Shown here: in pieces, positions 1-4,683 of the stretch
Layout of the letters: each line of letters begins with the position of its first letter
How positions within the stretch are numbered: position 1 is the stretch's first letter
From: an uncultured Alphaproteobacteria bacterium
GTDB taxonomy: Bacteria > Pseudomonadota > Alphaproteobacteria > Rhizobiales > Pleomorphomonadaceae
Assembly: GCA_937900425.1 (NCBI GenBank)
Contig: CALCDT010000376.1
Span: forward strand, 1 to 5,736
DNA: 5,736 bases
Direction: 5' to 3'
The notes under the pieces: model-generated
The model's input: only the letters and a program-made list of their open reading frames with translations
What the model was told of the DNA's origin: nothing
Database searches by the model: none
Program-made: the position numbers and the translations under genes

Positions 1-1
1 G

Positions 2-136
2 AGCCCGGACGTCCTCCTCGGCATCGGCTTCACCGACGACATCACCGTGCTACTCGGCGTTCTCGGCGCGATCCGCGGCCACATCACCGAGGACCACCGC
101 GCCGCGGCCCGGACGGCGCTCGAGGACGAGCGCTGA
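2..136 (+). CDS. DUF1232 (YkvA-type) protein, C-terminal fragment
   Basis: This is the last 44 codons of a gene whose start lies left of the window; it ends in TGA at 134-136. The reading frame gives GFTDDITVLLGVLGAIRGHI followed by TEDHRAAARTALEDER. A 'G-(F/W)-x-DD-x-x-VL' stretch, then 'GHI' and a short charged Ala/Arg-rich helix, is how DUF1232 (YkvA) domain proteins usually end. These are small, probably membrane-associated proteins of unknown function. The gene converges on the oxidoreductase gene, with only 16 nt between the two stop codons. It is on the opposite strand and so is not part of the transport operon. Family assignment rests on the tail alone, from memory, so it is moderately sure. 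Confidence 0.7.
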   Translation, partial: SPDVLLGIGFTDDITVLLGVLGAIRGHITEDHRAAARTALEDER

Positions 137-143
137 GCGGCGA

Positions 144-162
144 GCGGCCGGCTCACGGCCGC
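144..162. terminator. Small hairpin between convergent genes
   Basis: GCGGCCG (144-150) and CGGCCGC (156-162) form a perfect 7-bp GC stem with a 5-nt loop. The loop contains the stop codon of the minus-strand oxidoreductase gene, and the hairpin begins 8 nt after the plus-strand stop. The position fits a bidirectional transcription end. No T-run follows on either strand, so a classical intrinsic terminator is not shown, and in DNA this GC-rich a 7-bp stem can arise by chance. Confidence 0.35.
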
Positions 163-1130
163 ACCAGCACCTTTCCCGCGACCTCCCGCCGGGCGAGCGC
201 CTCGAGCGCCGCCGGCACCCCGTCCAGCCCGACGACGCGGTCGACCCGGGGCGGCTTCAACGTGCCGTCGGCGATCCAGTCGAGCAGTCGCGCGACGGTG
301 CCACGATAGGTCTCCGGCTCGCGCCGCACTATCTCGCCCCAGTGGATGCCGCGAACGTCGCAACCCTTCAGCAGCACGAGGTTCAGCGGGATCTTCGGGA
401 TGTCGCCGCCGGCGAAGCCGACGACGAGGAACCGGCCGCGCCATCCGGTCGCCCGCAGCGCCTCCTGAGCGAGGACGCCGCCGACGGGGTCGTAGACGAC
501 GTCGACGCCGGCGCCATCGGTCAGTGCCTTCAGCCGATCCTTGAGCGGCTCGCGCGAATAGTCGACGAGATGGTCGGCGCCGAGCGCCGCGGCGACGGCG
601 AGCTTCTCGGCCGACGAGGCGCAGGCGATCACCGTGGCCCCGAGCCGCTTGCCGATCTCGACCGCCGCCTGGCCGACGCCGCCCGCGGCACCGAGGACGG
701 CGAGAACCTCCCCGGCCTTCAGCTCGCCCCGGCCGCCGAGGGCGTAGAGCGTCGTGCCGTAGGTGACGACGAGCCCAGCCGCGGCATCGCAGGAGACGGA
801 GTCCGGCAGTCGGGTGACGGTCGCCGCCGCCACCGCCACACGCTCGCGGCAGCAGCCCGAGCCGCGATAGGCGACGACCCGGTCGCCGATCGCGAGGCCC
901 TCGACCTCCGGCCCGACGGCGCTGACGACGCCGGCCATCTCCGCTCCTGGCGAGAACGGCCGCTCCGGCTTCGTCTGGTAGCGGTCGACGATGATCAGCG
1001 TGTCGAGAAAGTTGAGCGCCGCATAGGCGACGTCGACGACGACCTCGCCGGGCCCCGCCTCCGGCTCGGCCAGTTCCTCCACGACGAGCGACGCGGGCGG
1101 GCCGGGCACGTGGCTGAGCAACGCTCTCAC
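153..1130 (-). CDS. NADPH:quinone oxidoreductase family protein (zinc-free MDR)
   Basis: This 325-residue protein is predicted to be a cytoplasmic, NAD(P)H-dependent oxidoreductase of the medium-chain dehydrogenase/reductase superfamily, quinone reductase (zeta-crystallin-like) branch. Visible marks are an N-terminal GroES-like domain with ALNFLDTL (38-45) and PFSPGAEMAGVV (58-69), then a Rossmann fold with the dinucleotide-binding loop GAAGGVGQAAVEIGK (147-161). A C-terminal GFAGGDIPKIPLNLVLLKG segment is typical of this subgroup. The structural-zinc cysteine cluster of true alcohol dehydrogenases is absent. Length is normal for the family. The start is GTG at 1128-1130 with AGGAGG 7 nt upstream. 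It begins 28 nt after the secreted hypothetical gene, so it is probably co-transcribed as the last operon gene. The substrate is unknown: quinone, enal or enoyl-type compounds are all possible. Two adjacent cysteines (93-94) sit where relatives usually have small or aromatic residues. Confidence 0.9.
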   Translation of the reverse strand: MRALLSHVPGPPASLVVEELAEPEAGPGEVVVDVAYAALNFLDTLIIVDRYQTKPERPFSPGAEMAGVVSAVGPEVEGLAIGDRVVAYRGSGCCRERVAVAAATVTRLPDSVSCDAAAGLVVTYGTTLYALGGRGELKAGEVLAVLGAAGGVGQAAVEIGKRLGATVIACASSAEKLAVAAALGADHLVDYSREPLKDRLKALTDGAGVDVVYDPVGGVLAQEALRATGWRGRFLVVGFAGGDIPKIPLNLVLLKGCDVRGIHWGEIVRREPETYRGTVARLLDWIADGTLKPPRVDRVVGLDGVPAALEALARREVAGKVLVRP

Positions 1131-1137
1131 GGCTCCG

Positions 1138-1143
1138 CCTCCT
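1138..1143 (-). promoter_or_regulatory. Ribosome binding site for the oxidoreductase
   Basis: On the minus strand AGGAGG lies 7 nt before the GTG at 1128-1130. It supports the GTG as the true start rather than a later ATG. Confidence 0.75.
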
Positions 1144-1158
1144 GCTTGCCGACCGTCG

Positions 1159-1785
1159 TCATTGCAGGTGCTTCAGCATCATCCGGGCCAGAGCGAACGC
1201 GCGCTGCTCGAACAGCACCGGCACCTCGCAGACATAGGTCAGCGACTGCTCGCGCTCCTGATAGATGCGCGTGTCCCAGTCGAGCTTCGACTGCGCGTCC
1301 TCGATGGCGTCGGTCGCGGCGTTGGAGCCGTCCGAGTTCTGCCGCAGGGTGGCGATCTCCTTGCTCTGCTCGCGGATGCGGTCGGCCAGCGCCTGCTGGC
1401 GCTTCGAGTAGCGCTCGATGCCGGCCATCACCTTGGCGCGCTCGCTCTCGATGATCTCGAACACGCCGGAGAACAGCAGCGCCAGCCGCTCCGCCTTCTG
1501 CTCGCCCGCAGCCGTCGCAAAGTCGGCAATGAGGACTTCCGCCTCCTCCGTCGGCAGACGCCGCGACGCGAGCCGGTTGGCGAGGTCGCGGATCTCCCGG
1601 TCCTCGCGCCAGTCGCCCTGCGCCTCCGGGCCGCTCCACATCTGCGCGAGCGAGAGGTGCGGCATCTTGCGCTGGACGCACGGCCAGTCGCCGGCTGTCG
1701 ACGCGGCCATCGCCGGCGCACCGACGGCGGCCGCAGCCACGAAGCCGAGCGCCGCCGCGACCCGGCGGAGCACCACCATCCTCAT
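1159..1785 (-). CDS. Secreted helical protein of unknown function, two cysteines
   Basis: I do not recognise a named family. The 208-residue product begins with a clear Sec signal peptide: MRMVVLRR, a hydrophobic Ala/Val stretch (9-23) and a likely AMA cut after residue 27. The mature protein is thus predicted to be periplasmic, about 180 residues. It opens with a W-P-C-x-Q motif (34-38) and a second Trp-rich patch, MWSGPEAQGDW (49-59). From about 108 to 149 and 156 to 183 it looks like long charged helices, possibly coiled coil. The only other cysteine is C186 (YVCEVP), so a C36-C186 disulfide joining the two ends is plausible. No haem (CXXCH) or lipobox is seen. Start ATG 1783-1785 has GGGAGGAG closely upstream. 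The gene lies 49 nt after the permease and 28 nt before the oxidoreductase, so it is probably co-transcribed and may serve the periplasmic alcohol oxidation system; this role is inferred from context only. Confidence 0.85.
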   Translation of the reverse strand: MRMVVLRRVAAALGFVAAAAVGAPAMAASTAGDWPCVQRKMPHLSLAQMWSGPEAQGDWREDREIRDLANRLASRRLPTEEAEVLIADFATAAGEQKAERLALLFSGVFEIIESERAKVMAGIERYSKRQQALADRIREQSKEIATLRQNSDGSNAATDAIEDAQSKLDWDTRIYQEREQSLTYVCEVPVLFEQRAFALARMMLKHLQ

Positions 1786-1790
1786 TCCGT

Positions 1791-1798
1791 CTCCTCCC
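1791..1798 (-). promoter_or_regulatory. Ribosome binding site for the secreted protein
   Basis: GGGAGGAG on the minus strand ends 5 nt before ATG at 1783-1785. It favours this start over the second ATG two codons downstream. Confidence 0.7.
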
Positions 1799-1834
1799 GT
1801 CGTGTTGTCTCGCGATCGGCGTCGCGCGCCCGCC

Positions 1835-2695
1835 TCACCCCGTCGCCGTCGGTCCCTGCCGGCGGGCGAGCACGCCGCGCGAGGGATCGTAGGCCAGGAT
1901 GGCCGCGCCGAGAAAGACGACCGTGGTGCCGGTCACCACCGCCAGCGCCGTCCAGTTCACCTGACAATAGAGCGCGAAGCGGATCAGGTCGACGCAATAG
2001 GAGAACGGATTGAAGCGGCAGATCTGCCAAAGCAGCGGACTCGCCTCGCGGACCCGCCACAGCGGATAGAGTGCCGACGAGGCGAAGAACATTGGGAAGA
2101 TGACGAAGTTCATCACGCCGGCGAAGTTCTCCAGCTGACGGATGAGCGAGGACAGTAGCAGCCCGAGCGCTCCGAGCATCATTCCCGTCAGCAGCAGCGC
2201 CGGCAGCACCGTGACGTAGCCGAGCCAGGGCGGCCTGATGTCCCAGAACCACGCGACCGCGAGGAAGGCGTAGACTTGGAATAGCGACACGACGACGCCG
2301 GCGACGAGCTTCGAGGTGAGCAGGTACCAGCGCGGAAACGGCGAGACGAGCAGCGTCCGCATCGTGCCCGTCTCGCGATCGTGCACCATCGACAGCGACG
2401 ACTGCATCCCGTTGAAGAGCTGGATCATCGCGACGAGGCCGGGCGTCACGTAGACCTCGTAGAGGACGTAGGTGACGTAGGGCGGCTCGATCGAGACGCC
2501 GAGAACGGCGCGGAAGCCGGCGGCGAAGATGAACAGCCAGACGAGCGGCCTCACCAGCGCCGAGAGGAACCGCTCCTTCTGGTGGATGTAACGCAGCGCC
2601 TCGCGGCCGACGATGCCGCCGAGGGCGATGAGATGACCGCCGAGCGACAGGCGTCCGGCGAGCGCCTCGACGGAGGGACGGCCGGACGCACTCAC
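1835..2695 (-). CDS. pedC: ABC-2 type permease, PQQ alcohol dehydrogenase-associated (PedC-like)
   Basis: This 286-residue inner-membrane protein is the predicted membrane subunit of the ABC system; its partner is the ATPase immediately upstream. After a cytoplasmic N-terminus with an amphipathic segment (REALRYIHQKERF, 31-43), about six hydrophobic segments can be read, near 45-65, 84-101, 130-151, 160-183, 191-211 and 249-268. The loop MVHDRETGTMRTLLVSPFPRW (103-123) is the contact region typical of ABC-2 (DrrB/NodJ-type) permeases, and FNPFSYCVDLIRFALY (228-243) matches the conserved ABC-2 C-terminal motif. This fold is usually an exporter. The best family match by memory is the alcohol ABC permease PedC (TIGR03861) of the P. 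putida phenylethanol/alcohol cluster. Start is GTG at 2693-2695, overlapping the ATPase stop as GTGA, with GGGAGG 7 nt upstream. No ATG fits as well. Substrate unknown. Family sure, gene name by analogy. Confidence 0.92.
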   Translation of the reverse strand: MSASGRPSVEALAGRLSLGGHLIALGGIVGREALRYIHQKERFLSALVRPLVWLFIFAAGFRAVLGVSIEPPYVTYVLYEVYVTPGLVAMIQLFNGMQSSLSMVHDRETGTMRTLLVSPFPRWYLLTSKLVAGVVVSLFQVYAFLAVAWFWDIRPPWLGYVTVLPALLLTGMMLGALGLLLSSLIRQLENFAGVMNFVIFPMFFASSALYPLWRVREASPLLWQICRFNPFSYCVDLIRFALYCQVNWTALAVVTGTTVVFLGAAILAYDPSRGVLARRQGPTATG

Positions 2696-3480
2696 GCCGG
2701 GACCTCCCGCCGGGTCGGAGTGGTGAGCGCGACGAAGGCCGCGGTGAGGTCCTCGGCTCCGCTCGCGGCGACGATCTCGCGGGCACTGCCGGTGGCGAGG
2801 ATGCGACCGCGGTCGAGGACGATGACGGCGTCGTCCGCCTCGATCTCGTCGATCAGGTGCGTCGCCCAGAGCACGCCGACCCCTTCGTCCCGCACCAGCG
2901 CGCGGACCTCGTCGACGATCGCCCGCCGGGCGTCGACGTCGAGACCGACGGTCGCCTCGTCGAGCAGCAGGAGCCGCGGCCCGTGCAGCATCGCCCGGGC
3001 GATCTCGACCCGCCGCATCTGGCCGCCGGAGAGGGTTCGCACCTTGTCGCGAGCACGGTCGGCGAGGCCGACCCGGGCGAGCAGTGTCGCGGCGCGGACA
3101 CGCGCCTCGCGGCGGCCGATGCCGTGCAGCGCCGCGTGATAGGTGAGGTTCTGGAGGAGGGTGAGGTCGCCGTCGATGGCGCGGCTCTGGAAGACGACGC
3201 CGAGGCGGGCGAGGGCCGGCTTCGGCGCGCGGCGAACGTCGAAGCCGCAGACGCGGATGGCGCCGGAGACGTTGGAGTAGAGGCGGGTGACGAGATTGAA
3301 CAGCGTCGTCTTGCCGGCGCCGTTGGGGCCGAGCAGCGCCACGAACCTGCCGCGCGGCACCGTCAGCGACACGCCGTCGAGCGCCCGGCGGGCGCCGAAA
3401 CTGTGGCTGACGCCGACGATCTCGAGCGCCGGCGCTGCAGGATCCTCGAGAATCACGATCTGGTGGTCTCCGCGGCACAT
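2692..3480 (-). CDS. ABC transporter ATP-binding protein, PQQ alcohol dehydrogenase system
   Basis: This is the predicted cytoplasmic ATPase that drives the PedC-like permease. All nucleotide-binding motifs are present, numbered from ATG 3480: Walker A GPNGAGKTT (51-59), Q-loop Q98 in VVFQSRAID, signature LSGGQMRR (150-157), Walker B LLLLDE (170-175) with catalytic E175, D-loop GLD (179-181) and H-loop H208 in ATHLIDEI. It resembles the ATPases of PQQ-dependent alcohol dehydrogenase ABC systems (TIGR03864, from memory) and more broadly exporter-type (DrrA/CcmA/NodI-like) ATPases. The start is uncertain. ATG at 3480 gives 262 residues but has no good Shine-Dalgarno. GTG at 3454-3456 gives 254 residues, has GGAGA 10 nt upstream and better matches the usual N-terminal length. 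The open frame runs further up to 3663, into the propeller gene, but that stretch shows no family similarity. The C-terminus overlaps the permease start. Confidence 0.92.
   Translation of the reverse strand: MCRGDHQIVILEDPAAPALEIVGVSHSFGARRALDGVSLTVPRGRFVALLGPNGAGKTTLFNLVTRLYSNVSGAIRVCGFDVRRAPKPALARLGVVFQSRAIDGDLTLLQNLTYHAALHGIGRREARVRAATLLARVGLADRARDKVRTLSGGQMRRVEIARAMLHGPRLLLLDEATVGLDVDARRAIVDEVRALVRDEGVGVLWATHLIDEIEADDAVIVLDRGRILATGSAREIVAASGAEDLTAAFVALTTPTRREVPA
2703..2708 (-). promoter_or_regulatory. Ribosome binding site inside the ATPase end
   Basis: GGGAGG lies 7 nt before the permease GTG and within the last codons of the ATPase gene. Together with the GTGA overlap (2692-2695) it points to translational coupling and a fixed subunit ratio. 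Confidence 0.75.
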
Positions 3481-3512
3481 CCCCAGGCGATCCGGCCCGG
3501 CCACGCTAGCCG

Positions 3513-3545
3513 AGCCGACGGCGGCCGTCACGCCCGCCGTCGGCT
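3513..3545 (-). repeat. Perfect 12-bp inverted repeat (stem-loop) before the ATPase
   Basis: AGCCGACGGCGG at 3513-3524 is exactly complementary to CCGCCGTCGGCT at 3534-3545, with a 9-nt loop. It ends 33 nt upstream of ATG 3480. In the mRNA this would be a very stable hairpin, able to protect the upstream binding protein/propeller message from decay, cause partial termination, or limit read-through to the transporter genes. No U-tract follows, so a simple intrinsic terminator is unlikely. The structure is seen; the role is inferred. Confidence 0.65.
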
Positions 3546-3610
3546 GGAGATGGACCCGCTCGGAATCGCTGCGATCCGGGCGGGACGATGCTCGATCTCG
3601 CGATGCCGGA

Positions 3611-3622
3611 GCGGCCGGCCGC
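3611..3622. repeat. 12-base palindrome just after the propeller stop
   Basis: GCGGCCGGCCGC is a perfect palindrome 3 nt beyond the stop codon of the propeller gene. It has no internal loop, so it would form a poor hairpin. It may be chance in GC-rich DNA. Confidence 0.45.
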
Positions 3623-3625
3623 GCG

Positions 3626-4609
3626 TCAGTTCGGCGAGACGACGACGCCCCACGGCAGGCCACCGACGGGCACCGACTTGATGACCTCGAAGGTCTCCAT
3701 GTCGATCACCGACACGTCGTTCGAGTTGCCGTTGGTGGCGAAGCCGAGCTTGCCGTCGGGCGTGAAGGCGAGCTGCCAGACGCGCTGGCCGACGAGCAGA
3801 TATTTCTCGACCTTCTTCGAGGCGACGTCGACGACCGCCACGCGGTTCGACGGGCCGAGGGCGACGAGCGCCTTCTTGCCGTCCTTGGAGATGCGCACGC
3901 CGACCGGCTGGATCGCCTCCTTCGGCACGCCCTGGATCTCGAAACTGATCTTCTCGGTGATCTGCCGGCTGTCCATGTCGATCACCGACACGGTGCCGCC
4001 GATCTCCGCCGACACCCACAGCTCCTTGCCGTCGGGGGTGAACTCGGCGAAGCGCGGGCGCGCATCGACCAGCACGTTCTCGACGATCTCGTGCGTCCCC
4101 GTGTCGATGATGTGCGCCATGTTCGTCGTCTCGGAGGTGTTGACGACGAACTTGCCGTCGGGGCTGACGCCCATGCCCTCCGGCTCGACGCCCACCGGGA
4201 TCTCGGCCACGACCTTCTTCGTCTCGACGTCGACGACGGTGACGAGAGCGTCGTCCTCGTTGGCGATGTAGAGCAGCTTGCCGTCCGGGGCGAGCACGAA
4301 CAGCTCCGGATCCGGGCCCGACGGCAGGTCGTAGAGCAGTTCCATCGTCTTCGCGTCGTAGACCTGCACCGTGTCGTCGTCGCTGGTGCAGACGTAGAGG
4401 CGCGTGCCGTCGTGGGAGATGGTGATGCCACGCGGCCGGTTGCCGACTTCGACCGTCTTGATGACCTCCAGCGTGTCCGTATCGATCAGCGTGACGGTGT
4501 TGTCCTTCTCGTTCGACACGTAGGCGGTGTAGGCCGACGCCCCGGAGGACAGCGCCGTTGTGGCAGCAAGGCCGAGGGCGAGGGCGAGCGGTCTCACACG
4601 AAGCGGCAT
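3626..4609 (-). CDS. Secreted seven-bladed YVTN beta-propeller, PQQ catabolism-associated
   Basis: This 327-residue protein is predicted to be periplasmic: an Arg-containing N-terminus, a hydrophobic core (8-20) and an ASA cut after residue 26. The mature part is a run of YVTN-type repeats starting at residues 38, 80, 122, 164, 206, 256 and 298. Units are 42 residues long except the fifth, which is 50 through an extra stretch around GVPKEAIQP. Each has a 'V-x-V-(I/V)-D' strand and most have 'PDGK'. Residues 27-37 (YTAYVSNEKDN) complete the last unit, so seven blades close in the usual velcro manner. It matches the PQQ-dependent catabolism-associated beta-propeller family (TIGR03866, from memory), found next to quinoprotein alcohol dehydrogenases. 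It may bind a partner protein or ligand; no enzyme activity is shown and no haem or PQQ-binding motif is seen. ATG 4607-4609 has GGGAGG 8 nt upstream. It lies 57 nt after the binding protein gene. Confidence 0.93.
   Translation of the reverse strand: MPLRVRPLALALGLAATTALSSGASAYTAYVSNEKDNTVTLIDTDTLEVIKTVEVGNRPRGITISHDGTRLYVCTSDDDTVQVYDAKTMELLYDLPSGPDPELFVLAPDGKLLYIANEDDALVTVVDVETKKVVAEIPVGVEPEGMGVSPDGKFVVNTSETTNMAHIIDTGTHEIVENVLVDARPRFAEFTPDGKELWVSAEIGGTVSVIDMDSRQITEKISFEIQGVPKEAIQPVGVRISKDGKKALVALGPSNRVAVVDVASKKVEKYLLVGQRVWQLAFTPDGKLGFATNGNSNDVSVIDMETFEVIKSVPVGGLPWGVVVSPN
3696..3992 (-). repeat. Blade-encoding repeats with an identical 21-bp core
   Basis: Positions 3696-3716 and 3972-3992 are identical over 21 bases. 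They encode the V-S-V-I-D-M strand of blade 7 and blade 5 respectively. Elsewhere the blades are similar in protein but diverged in DNA. The identity reflects the internal repeat of the propeller, not a mobile repeat. Confidence 0.7.
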
Positions 4610-4617
4610 CTGGATTT

Positions 4618-4623
4618 CCTCCC
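4618..4623 (-). promoter_or_regulatory. Ribosome binding site for the propeller protein
   Basis: GGGAGG lies 8 nt before ATG 4607-4609 on the minus strand, fixing the start directly ahead of the signal peptide. Confidence 0.75.
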
Positions 4624-4659
4624 TGGGTTTCGTCTGAAGCGGGTTCGGCGCGGGATGCT

Positions 4660-4683
4660 GGCGGCCTCAGCCGCCGAAGCGGC
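4660..4683 (-). repeat. Two overlapping hairpins at the binding protein stop codon
   Basis: In the minus-strand transcript, GCCGC-UUCG-GCGGC (4683-4670) forms a 5-bp stem with the very stable cUUCGg tetraloop. The same right arm can instead pair as GGCGGC-UGAG-GCCGCC (4675-4660), a 6-bp stem whose loop contains the UGA stop. The two are mutually exclusive. They could mark an RNA processing or stabilising point between the binding protein and the propeller. The short length and high GC leave chance as a real alternative. Confidence 0.4.

Larger units (their letters stand above)
3481..3625. other. Intergenic region between propeller and ATPase genes
   Basis: This 145-nt gap is the longest stretch without a convincing gene. 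It carries a 12-bp perfect inverted repeat, a 12-base palindrome and a weaker dyad, CGGAATCGC / GCGATCCG with a single-base spacer and one bulge (3561-3578). I see no convincing sigma-70 type -35/-10 pair reading toward the ATPase, and no T-run. The minus-strand frame of the ATPase stays open through it, but the encoded peptide is low-complexity Arg/Ala/Ser and looks non-coding. Confidence 0.6.

Noticed and set aside
342..1454. Long plus-strand open frame opposite the oxidoreductase and secreted protein genes
   Set aside because: Composition is Arg/Asp/Ala-rich with no motif, and it mirrors the GC-rich third positions of the minus-strand genes. No family resemblance.
1811..1826. Small hairpin CGCGA / TCGCG between permease and secreted protein genes
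   Set aside because: Only 5 bp, no T-run; expected by chance in this GC-rich DNA.
2696..3478. In-frame extension upstream of the permease GTG, suggesting an ATPase-permease fusion frame
   Set aside because: The extension is Arg-rich shadow sequence in a different frame from the ATPase. The GTGA overlap and ribosome binding site mark the permease start at 2695.
3481..3663. N-terminal extension of the ATPase to an ATG at 3661-3663
   Set aside because: It would overlap the end of the propeller gene, encodes low-complexity Arg/Ser/Ala sequence, and lies outside the normal ATPase fold.
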